DNA of 64,000 bases from an uncultured Clostridium sp. (GTDB lineage Bacteria; Bacillota; Clostridia; TANB77; CAG-508): assembly GCA_900557195.1 (NCBI GenBank), contig USRT01000007.1:15622-79621 (forward strand). Reading direction: 5' to 3'. Below the pieces are notes generated by a model. That model ran no database searches. It saw nothing but the letters and a program-made list of their open reading frames with translations, and had not been told where the DNA came from. Position 1 is the stretch's first letter, and the number at the start of each line of letters is the position of its first letter. Made by a program: the position numbers and the translations under genes. Shown here piece by piece: positions 57,354 through 64,000 of the stretch.

Positions 57354-58007
57354 TTACATTTTTCTAAAAACGCCTGCTACTTTTCCTAAAATCTCGCAAT
57401 TAGGAACTATAATTGGATCCATTGTACTATTTTCTGGTTGTAATCTTATATGACCTTTTTCTTTATAAAAAGTTTTTACAGTAGCTTCATCTTCAATTAA
57501 AGCTACTACAATTTCTCCATTATTTGCTGTATTTTGTCTTTTTACTAGAATATAATCTCCATCTAAAATTCCAGCTTCTATCATACTTTCACCACTTACT
57601 GTTAGCATAAAGCTTTCACTATTTCCTACAAAATCTACTGGAATAGGAAATGTATCTGTTACATTTTCTACAGCTAAAATTGGTGCTCCTGCTGTTATTT
57701 TACCTATAACTGGAACATCAACCATTTCTCTACTAGTATATACTTCTTTTGTTTCTGCCTTCTTTTCTTCTTTTAAGATACCTTTTAATAATCTTAAAGT
57801 TCTACCTTTTTGAGATTCTTTCTTTATATATCCTTTTTCTTCTAATTTTGCTAAATATCCATGTACAGTTGCTGTTGAGCTTAAACCAACTGCCTTTCCT
57901 ATTTCCCTTACAGATGGTGGATAACTATTTGCTCTAATTTGTTTTTCTATAAATTTCAATATAGCTTTTTCTCTCTTATTTAAATCTTCAAATTCTTTTT
58001 TTCCCAT
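57354..58007 (-). CDS. lexA: LexA repressor
   Basis: 217 aa SOS repressor. N-terminal winged HTH ('LNKREKAILKFIEKQIRANS', 'PSVREIGKAVGLSSTATVHG'), the Ala-Gly autocleavage site in 'GKITAGAPI', catalytic Ser in 'TVSGESMIEAGI' and Lys in 'NGEIVVALIEDEATVKTFY'. ATG 58007 is chosen because GGGGGA lies 8-9 nt upstream; a longer reading has no ribosome binding site. An AAAC-N4-GTTT palindrome in the upstream hairpin may be an operator. Confidence 0.95.
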   Translation of the reverse strand: MGKKEFEDLNKREKAILKFIEKQIRANSYPPSVREIGKAVGLSSTATVHGYLAKLEEKGYIKKESQKGRTLRLLKGILKEEKKAETKEVYTSREMVDVPVIGKITAGAPILAVENVTDTFPIPVDFVGNSESFMLTVSGESMIEAGILDGDYILVKRQNTANNGEIVVALIEDEATVKTFYKEKGHIRLQPENSTMDPIIVPNCEILGKVAGVFRKM

Positions 58008-58054
58008 TAACAGATTCCCCCTACAAAAAATTTGTTTTGTTAATTTTAACATAT

Positions 58055-58096
58055 AAAAAAAGAAATGTCAAACAAAAGTTTTGATATTTCTTTTTT
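58055..58096 (-). terminator. Terminator between the surface protein gene and lexA
   Basis: AAAAAAGAAATGTCAAAAC-like arms (58055-58073 and 58078-58096) form a near-perfect stem around AAAA with A and T runs. It contains AAAC-N4-GTTT (58070-58081), so it may double as a LexA site. Confidence 0.7.
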
Positions 58097-58124
58097 ATTT
58101 TATGTAATCTAATATTTTATCTAT

Positions 58125-59627
58125 TTATTTAATTCCATTATATCTTCTATATCCTAAATATCCTGCTATTCCAATTACCACTATTGAGGCAAATACAATT
58201 GTTGTTGTAATTTTAGCACCTGTTTGCGGTATTTTTTTATCTGATGTAGTATTATCTACTGTATTTGTATTATCATCACTTAATTTAATATCTGCAAAAG
58301 AAAAATGTACTAATGCATTTCCATCTTTCGAATTAGCTTCTTGATAAATAGCTATATCTTCTAATTCATTATACTTACCATTCTGTGTATCTGCTACCAT
58401 GTATATGAAGTAATATCCATCTTCTTCTATATTTAATTCTTTTACCAAATTAGAATCTAATCCATCTTCTGTAATTGTTCCTTCTTTTAATATTTGTGCA
58501 TTTTTAGCATAATCTAATAGTTTAGAGAAAGCTACATCAGAAGATTCATTTTTAAATGATTTTAATATATCATTAGAACTTATTTTTCCTAATTTATACG
58601 TGATTGTTCTATCTTTTGACATACCTATTTTGTTTGATACACCTGTTTTATTTACATCATATAACCAAATATCTAATCTATTTCCTAGTGTTGGTAATTG
58701 TGGATTTTCTAATTCTTTTCCATTTACAATTACCTTTTCTTTACCATAATTATCTGTAGAAGTTATCTTTTCAATAATATATACGTAATTTTTTCCTGCT
58801 AATTCTAAATAATTTTTACTTATATAACCTGATAATTTTCCATCTGAGTTCTTGCTTAAATATGTAACACCTTCTGTTTTTGTTGTTACCTCTTCATTTT
58901 GCTTTTTTGATATGTAGATATAATATTGTCTATTTTCTTTTGGCTCCATATTTGTTTGTACTTTAATTGAATCTAATCTATTTGATGATACTTCTAATTC
59001 AACTTTTGAGCCATCTGTCCATGTAATTGAATCTGTTTTATCTTCTGTTGGTGGTATAGGTGTTGGATTTTTGTCATCATCTGAACCATCATCAACTGGT
59101 GGTTTGCTAGGATTACTTGGATCTACTACTGTTCCTTTATAACTAATACTAATTTCCTTACCACCAATTAATTTAGCTTTTCCTGTTATTACTGCAGATC
59201 CAGATTTTAGTGCTGTCCATCCTCCATTTTCAATTTTTATTACTGATGGATCACTACTTTCTAAGTCTTCTATAGTATATCCTAATGGTTTCATTGTAGT
59301 ATTTATATTCATTTCAAATGGTGTATCTCCAAATTCTAATTCGTAAACATCTCCACTAGTAGTTTTATAACCCCAATATCCACATGTAGGCGCACTTACC
59401 TCTCTAGTAATTGTTTTTGAATCTGTTACTGTATAATTATAAGATTCTGCACTTTCTTTAGCTTCATCAGGTAAATCTTGACTAAATTTAAAAGTTACAA
59501 CTACTTTTTTATCTTTAACTTCACCATATGTTACTGTAGCATTATAAGTTGCTGCATTTACAGTTGTTGCTAATGCTAGAACGAATACAAACGCAATAGC
59601 CATAATAATTAATTTTGCTTTTTTCAT
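58125..59627 (-). CDS. IPQTG-anchored surface protein
   Basis: 500 aa. Signal peptide ('KLIIMAIAFVFVLALATTVNA'-like, cleavage near residue 25), an N-terminal beta domain with a Big/Ig-like strand pattern ('SDPSVIKIENGGWTALKSGS'), a Pro/Asp-rich linker ('PSKPPVDDGSDDDKNPTPI'), a second beta-rich domain, then 'KIPQTG', a TM helix and 'YRRYNG'. Probably sortase-linked to the wall. Ligand unknown. Preceded by AAAGAGGGGG. Confidence 0.82.
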   Translation of the reverse strand: MKKAKLIIMAIAFVFVLALATTVNAATYNATVTYGEVKDKKVVVTFKFSQDLPDEAKESAESYNYTVTDSKTITREVSAPTCGYWGYKTTSGDVYELEFGDTPFEMNINTTMKPLGYTIEDLESSDPSVIKIENGGWTALKSGSAVITGKAKLIGGKEISISYKGTVVDPSNPSKPPVDDGSDDDKNPTPIPPTEDKTDSITWTDGSKVELEVSSNRLDSIKVQTNMEPKENRQYYIYISKKQNEEVTTKTEGVTYLSKNSDGKLSGYISKNYLELAGKNYVYIIEKITSTDNYGKEKVIVNGKELENPQLPTLGNRLDIWLYDVNKTGVSNKIGMSKDRTITYKLGKISSNDILKSFKNESSDVAFSKLLDYAKNAQILKEGTITEDGLDSNLVKELNIEEDGYYFIYMVADTQNGKYNELEDIAIYQEANSKDGNALVHFSFADIKLSDDNTNTVDNTTSDKKIPQTGAKITTTIVFASIVVIGIAGYLGYRRYNGIK

Positions 59628-59710
59628 TTTATCCCCCTCTTTATAAAAATTAATTTATAAAACAACAATTTATCTTTTGTTTTACTATTTTATACTAACA
59701 CTATAAAATA

Positions 59711-59747
59711 AAAAAATAAAGATTTTGTATTAAAATCTTTATTTTTT
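59711..59747 (-). terminator. Terminator downstream of obg
   Basis: AAAAAATAAAGATTTT/AAAATCTTTATTTTTT, a perfect 16-bp stem with a 5-nt loop, 42 bases past the obg stop. Confidence 0.8.
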
Positions 59748-59788
59748 AATCTTATTGTAATTTTTTTGTAATATTTTTGTAATATTGG

Positions 59789-61063
59789 TTAATCATACCA
59801 TTCTAGTTCCCAATCTACAACTCTAACAGTATCTCCCTCTTGTACTCCAGCTTCTTTTAACTTTTGGTTTACGCCTAAGTTATCTAAGCACTTTTGAAAA
59901 TAATGCATTGACTCATTATCTTCTAAATTTACCCTTCTCATAATCTTCTGAACAGCTGGACCATCTATTACCCACATATCTTTTTCTTTAAAAATAGTAA
60001 ATCCTTCATCTTTTTCTTCAAGTGTATATACCTTTCTTTCTTCTTGCTTTACTAATTCTTCTTTTGGTAGTTCTTTTAATACTTCAGAAACTCTTACAAG
60101 CAATTCTTTCAGACCTTGCCCAGTTGCAGCAGATATTTTGTATATTTCCATATCTTTTTCTTTTGCAAGTTTTTCTAATTCATTATATAAATTTTCATCT
60201 TGCATACTATCTATTTTATTTGCAACTATTATTTGTTTTCTTTTACTTAGTTTTTCACTATATTTCTTTAATTCTTCATTAATTGTATTAAAGTCCTGCA
60301 TAGGATTTCTTCCCTCTATTCCGGATACATCTACAACATGTAGTAAAAGTCTTGTTCTTTCGATATGTCTTAAAAATTGCAATCCAAGACCTGTTCCTTC
60401 ACTTGCTCCTTCTATAATTCCTGGAATATCTGCTATTACAAAACTATCTCCATATTCTGATTTTACAACACCTAAATTAGGCTCTAATGTTGTAAAATGA
60501 TAATCTGCAATTTTAGGCGTTGCAGATGTTACAACAGATAGAAATGTAGATTTTCCTACATTTGGAAATCCTATTAACCCTACATCTGCAAGAAGTTTTA
60601 ATTCTAAAACAATTTCTTTTTCAATTCCTTTTTCTCCGCCCATCGAGAAACGTGGAGCTTGTCTTGTTGAAGTTGCAAAATGAGAATTTCCTTTTCCACC
60701 TCTTCCTCCTGGAAATATCTTTTCTACTTGATCTTTTTCTGATAAATCAGCCAAAATTTTCCCTGTTTCAGCATCTTTAACAATAGTACCTATTGGAACT
60801 TTAATGTATAAATCTTCCCCACTTTTTCCATAGCGGTGATTTGCTTCTCCGTTTTTTCCATTCTCTGCTTTAAACTTCTTTTTATATCTAAAGTCTACTA
60901 AAGTATTTATATCTTTATCTACTATAAAATATACATCTCCGCCTTTACCACCGTCTCCTCCATCAGGTCCTCCAGCTGCTACATATTTTTCTCTTCTAAA
61001 TGAAATGGCACCATCTCCACCATCTCCAGATTTCACTAAAATCTTTGCATAATCGGTAAACAC
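59789..61063 (-). CDS. obg: GTPase Obg/CgtA
   Basis: 424 aa ribosome-associated GTPase. Glycine-rich Obg fold at residues 1-158 ('GDGGDGAISFRREKYVAAGG', 'GGRGGKGNSHFATSTRQAPR'), G domain with 'GFPNVGKSTF', 'DIPGIIEGASEGTGLG' and 'NKIDS', and a C-terminal OCT domain ('WVIDGPAVQKIMRRVNLEDN', 'AGVQEGDTVRVVDWELEW'). Involved in 50S maturation, the stringent response and, in Bacillus, sporulation onset. Confidence 0.97.
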   Translation of the reverse strand: MFTDYAKILVKSGDGGDGAISFRREKYVAAGGPDGGDGGKGGDVYFIVDKDINTLVDFRYKKKFKAENGKNGEANHRYGKSGEDLYIKVPIGTIVKDAETGKILADLSEKDQVEKIFPGGRGGKGNSHFATSTRQAPRFSMGGEKGIEKEIVLELKLLADVGLIGFPNVGKSTFLSVVTSATPKIADYHFTTLEPNLGVVKSEYGDSFVIADIPGIIEGASEGTGLGLQFLRHIERTRLLLHVVDVSGIEGRNPMQDFNTINEELKKYSEKLSKRKQIIVANKIDSMQDENLYNELEKLAKEKDMEIYKISAATGQGLKELLVRVSEVLKELPKEELVKQEERKVYTLEEKDEGFTIFKEKDMWVIDGPAVQKIMRRVNLEDNESMHYFQKCLDNLGVNQKLKEAGVQEGDTVRVVDWELEWYD

Positions 61064-61218
61064 TTTATTACCTCCTCTGATTACTTTTTATTATATCTCT
61101 CTTTTTATTTTTTACTTCTATCTTACGATTATTAGCCTATTTATTATAAATTCCTCTATAAATTTTATCTTAAATTTATAACTTTAATTAGTTGTAATTA
61201 TATTTATTGACTATATAT

Positions 61219-62229
61219 TTATTCAAAATAATTCAATTTCATAGCTTCTTTTACTTTTTGCATTGTTTCTGAAGCTATTTTTCTTGCATGGTTTGTTCCC
61301 TCCATTAAAATATCTTTTACTTCATTTGGTCTTTCTTCATAATATCTTCTTTTTTCTCTTATTGGTCCTAATTCTTGGTTTATATTTTTTATTAGTTGCC
61401 TTTTACAAGCAACACATCCTCTTTTTCCAGCTTTACATTCTTCACATATAGTTTCTACTTCGCCCTTACTAAATAAATTATGATAATATGCAACCATACA
61501 AATATTAGGATTTCCTGGGTCATCTTTTTTTATTCTACCAGGATCTGTAACAGCACTCATAACCTTTTTACTAATTTCTTCTTCTGGATCTGATAAATAG
61601 ATTGCATTTCCTAATGATTTTCCCATCTTCTCATTTCCATCTAGTCCTTTTATTCTTTTTGCATCTGAAAGAAGAGCTTCTGGTTCATACAAAGTTTCTC
61701 CATAGATACTATTAAATTTTCTAACTATCTCTCTACATTGCTCTATTAATGGAAGTTGGTCTTCTCCAACTGGAATTATTGTTCCTTCAAAAGCTGTTAT
61801 ATCTGCTGCCTGACTTACAGGATAACCTAAAAATCCATATGTTACACTTTCTCCAAATAACTCTCTTTTTTGTGCTATTTCAGTCTTTACTGTTGGATTC
61901 CTTTGTAGTCTTGCAATTGTAACAAGGTTTGAATAGAAAACTGTAAGTTCTGCAATTTCTGGTATCATAGACTGTAAGAAAAATGTTACTTTATTTGGAT
62001 CAATTCCAACAGCTAATTCATCCATTACTATTTGACTTACATTTCTTTGTACTTTTTCTGGATTATTAAAATTATCTGTTAAAGCTTGAACATCTGCAAC
62101 TTCGATAAAAGTTTCATGTTCATCTTGCAACTTTACTCTTGATTTTAATGAACCAAAATAATGTCCTATATGTAATTTTCCTGTAGGTCTATCACCTGTT
62201 AAAATACGTTTTTTATTTTTGTTAATCAT
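61219..62229 (-). CDS. trpS: Tryptophanyl-tRNA synthetase
   Basis: 336 aa class Ic synthetase. The HIGH motif is in 'PTGKLHIGHYFGSL' and the KMSKS equivalent in 'EKMGKSLGNAIYLSD'. 'DQLPLIEQCREIVRKFN' and a Cys-rich insertion near the C-terminus ('CEECKAGKRGCVACKRQLI') are consistent with the TrpRS-II type seen in Clostridia. No T-box leader is visible upstream. It does not use CGG in frame. Confidence 0.95.
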   Translation of the reverse strand: MINKNKKRILTGDRPTGKLHIGHYFGSLKSRVKLQDEHETFIEVADVQALTDNFNNPEKVQRNVSQIVMDELAVGIDPNKVTFFLQSMIPEIAELTVFYSNLVTIARLQRNPTVKTEIAQKRELFGESVTYGFLGYPVSQAADITAFEGTIIPVGEDQLPLIEQCREIVRKFNSIYGETLYEPEALLSDAKRIKGLDGNEKMGKSLGNAIYLSDPEEEISKKVMSAVTDPGRIKKDDPGNPNICMVAYYHNLFSKGEVETICEECKAGKRGCVACKRQLIKNINQELGPIREKRRYYEERPNEVKDILMEGTNHARKIASETMQKVKEAMKLNYFE

Positions 62230-62760
62230 CTTATACCCTCTCTACTATTCCTATTTCTCTAGGTATTTTTTTATTGATTATACTTTATTTTATGTACATT
62301 TGCAATATGATATTTGAAAAGAAAATAGAAAACTTATAAAGCTTCTTACTTTCTTTTCTAAATTAATATACTAGTTTCAACTTCTATACAATTTTTTATT
62401 CTGCAATCTTTTTTCATTAATACATCTCTGTAACGAACAATAACGGGCTGAATAATATCTAATTTTAACTAATTCTCTTACATCCTGCTTTTAATTGTTC
62501 ATGCGCCGATTTTTGTAAAAATTGTGTGCAGTTATTTTATATAGTAGGAAAGCATTATTAATTTAATTTTACTCGTAACTTAATATTTTCCTATTCCTAT
62601 TATGTTAAAGATCACATTATAATTAAATATAATATTCATTACTATAATAAACACTATTTAGTATTTGATAAAATCAATTTTTTACTAAATAGTGTTTATT
62701 TTATATAATTTTATATATTATTAAAAATCATTGAAATATAATATTTTTACTTGTATACAC
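62230..62760. other. Non-coding interval with one hairpin
   Basis: 531 bases without a recognisable gene. A perfect 16-bp stem (62649-62664 and 62683-62698, TAAACACTATTTAGTA and complement) lies just downstream of the M23-dockerin gene and is its probable terminator. No T-box or other riboswitch motif was found upstream of trpS. Confidence 0.6.
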
Positions 62761-63721
62761 CTACTTAATTCTTGCTGCTCTTCTTGAATAAGTTAATAAT
62801 ATTATATATACATCACTCATTGTAACATTTCCGTCTCCATCCATATCGGCATATTTTATAACATAATCATCAAATTTATATCCTGCATTTATTTCTGCTA
62901 TTATTCTTAAGCATATTGAAGCGTCTTGTATATCTATGTTACCATTTGCATTAAGATCTCCTACTGTTTTTAATTTATCTTCACTTGCTAAATTTTCTAT
63001 ATATTCTCTTGGTTCACTGCCTATATATTTTTCAGGATCTAATGTTGTTGAATTTGTTGTGTTAACTAATCCATGTGTACCATTCCAGTATTCATATACA
63101 GTATTTGCTTTTGAAGTTCTTATTTCAAAGTGTAAATGCATATGTCCAGAATCTCCACTGCTTCCCATTATGGCAATACTAGTTCCTACACTGACACTAT
63201 CACCTTTTTTTACTTTAATTGTTCCACCTTTTAAATGAGCATATAAGAAACATCTTCCTGTACTAGTTTCTTCTATAATTACATAGTTTCCATATCCTCC
63301 GCCATCATTTCTTCCGAGCCTTTGTACGTCTTTGATTTCTATCTACATAATTTACACTTGGATTATATGCTCTGTTAGCACTTGTAGCTATAACTTTTCC
63401 ATTTACAACAGATATTACTTCATAGCTATGTCCATTAATACCTGTTATATCCATTCCGTAATGTGATTCACTTTTAGCATAATATTCTTTTTCATTTGGC
63501 CATTTAGTATTATCTACAATGTATTCTCTTCCATACTTACCATCACTTGCTGGTCCTGTTTTATTCGAACCATAATATCGATAATCTCTATAAGTTTCAT
63601 TTACATTTGATCCTCCTATTGGCCATCTGTATTCAGTTGCTTCTACTTCATTTAAATTTTTTAAAACAATGATTAATGCAATAAATATTAGACCTATTAA
63701 TACTTTTTTTAATTTATTCAT
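62761..63721 (-). CDS. M23 metallopeptidase with C-terminal dockerin domain, one +1 CGG site
   Basis: 319 aa after recoding. Signal peptide or anchor (residues ~5-22), LytM/M23 domain with 'SHYGMDITG' (His-x3-Asp zinc ligands), then CGG at 63314-63316 after 'RRTKA'. Skipping the C gives 'GRNDGGGYGNYVIIEE', 'CFLYAHLKGG' and the third zinc motif 'GHMHLHFEI'. The C-terminus is a type I dockerin with two Ca-binding repeats ('GDLNANGNIDIQDASICLRI' and 'ADMDGDGNVTMSDVYIILL'). A peptidoglycan hydrolase likely docked to a cohesin scaffold. Zinc ligands lie on both sides of the site. Confidence 0.9.
63314..63316 (-). other. +1 CGG recoding site, M23-dockerin gene
   Basis: GCT C GGA: skipping gives 'RTKAGRNDGGGYG', joining the two halves of the peptidase. 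Confidence 0.88.
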
Positions 63722-63819
63722 TTTATCATCCCCTTTAAATTTAATTATACTATCTTTTGCTGTTCTCTGTCAATATTTTATGTTAACTTTTGGATAGTTT
63801 TGATTCTTTATAATTATCC

Positions 63820-63985
63820 CCCAGTATAACTTTGGGATTTTCATATCGGCCTATACGCCTTAATACTAGCAAACGCCAAAGCGTCCCAGTTTGACGGCTT
63901 ACGCCACTTTTGCTTGCGTTCTTATTACTTACTACACTTTAAAAAGGTCTTTATATTCTTTTATTGTAATTTGGTCTGACATCAT
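63820..63985 (-). other. Composition outlier with a short ORF at the window edge
   Basis: About 100 bases (63840-63925) are clearly richer in G+C than anything nearby. To the right on the minus strand, AAGGAAG precedes ATG 63985 of a 17-codon ORF 'MMSDQITIKEYKDLFKV' ending at 63932; other frames beyond stay open for 25-50 codons. This could be the start of a decayed or recently inserted gene. Too little sequence to assign. Confidence 0.3.
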
Positions 63986-64000
63986 ATCTTCCTTTAATTG

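Noticed and set aside
62230..62500. T-box leader of trpS
   Set aside because: No AGGGTGG-type T-box sequence or matching stem was found upstream of the start.
195..63316. Treating the 15 split genes as pseudogenes
   Set aside because: All breaks are of one kind at one codon, the rest of each gene is conserved and free of stops, and essential genes (dapA, dapB, recG) are included.
195..63316. Sequencing or assembly artefact inserting C before GG
   Set aside because: Not excluded without reads, but disfavoured. It would hit GG on both strands and in all phases; here every case is in coding sense, directly before a Gly GGA/GGT codon, and creates an in-frame CGG. It is listed as the first thing to check.
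195..63316. Classical slippery P-site +1 shift (as in RF2 or antizyme)
   Set aside because: The P-site tRNAs (Val, Ile, Ser, Ala, Thr and others) would not re-pair one base downstream at most sites. The constant element is CGG-A/T, pointing to the A-site codon instead.
195..63316. CGG reassigned to another amino acid
   Set aside because: Simple reassignment keeps the frame. Here the frame changes by +1 at 18 of 20 sites.
1..64000. CRISPR arrays, insertion sequences, rRNA genes
   Set aside because: No regularly spaced repeats, transposase-like ORFs or rRNA signatures were seen.

Overview
The window reads as a chromosomal segment of an AT-rich (GC roughly 25-30 % by eye) endospore-forming Gram-positive bacterium of the Clostridia, probably an anaerobe. 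The evidence is the sporulation set (ytfJ/gerW, spoVS, ytxC, spoVB-like, cotJA-cotJB-cotJC), sortase-type IPQTG surface proteins, a dockerin-bearing M23 peptidase, the MurT/GatD-type peptidoglycan module, a DUF421-DUF4363 pair and Firmicute-type recA-recX-scpA and lexA. No phage, insertion sequence or CRISPR array is visible.

Main observation. Fifteen of about 54 protein genes are split into two or three frames, and all 18 breaks have the same form. The upstream frame runs into an in-frame CGG codon, and the conserved protein resumes if the C is skipped and the next three bases (GGA or GGT) are read as glycine. The genes are vanW-like, dacA, ymdB, recG, sufB/D, dapA (two sites), an HD-domain gene, dapB, an ornithine-racemase-like gene (two sites), a gatD-like gene, an MFS transporter, glgP (two sites), an unknown gene at 48002, a tetR gene and the M23-dockerin gene. 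The restored glycines are often invariant family residues (DapB 'PSGTA', GlgP 'EASGTSG'). Only two other in-frame CGG codons were found, both in one GH13 amylase, and both are read without a shift. The pattern is specific to the coding strand and to the codon, so it looks like pervasive +1 recoding at a hungry or unassigned CGG codon (NNN C GGN) rather than random sequencing error. This is the candidate undescribed system.

Layout. 1-2000: vanW-like 3' end and dacA. 2038-5850 (minus): ytfJ-DUF2953, then recA-recX-scpA. 5994-6155: a large inverted repeat. 6204-10820 (minus): solute-binding protein, spoVS, ymdB, an S66 peptidase and a small membrane ORF. 11059-17268: ytxC, amylase, recG, asd. 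17359-21215: two tandem leucine-rich-repeat IPQTG proteins. 21618-26369 (plus): sufC-sufB/D, dapA, HD gene, dapB. 26527-31386: DUF4363-DUF421, a small 4-TM protein, a UDP-sugar pyrophosphorylase, an LPQTG pseudogene and an IPQTG protein. 31643: ppaC. 32656-38345 (minus): a five-gene unit spoVB-like, murT, gatD-like, ornithine racemase, arginase. 38596-42110: DUF3298 protein, MFS transporter, cotJABC. 42447-46691: pyk and glgP. 47087-52443: a GT51 transglycosylase, three unknown genes and two tRNAs (Tyr, CAU). 52574-63721 (minus): acyl-CoA synthetase and tetR, mreB, lexA, a surface protein, obg, trpS and the M23-dockerin protein.

Functional themes. Cell-wall synthesis and modification dominate: asd, dapA and dapB make meso-diaminopimelate; MurT/GatD-like, SpoVB-like, GT51, DacA and MreB build and shape the wall; S66 and M23 peptidases trim it. 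DNA repair (RecA, RecX, LexA, RecG), glycogen/maltodextrin use (GlgP, GH13, Pyk) and sporulation make up the rest. If CGG recoding is real, lysine/DAP synthesis, Fe-S assembly, glycogen breakdown and fork repair all depend on it.
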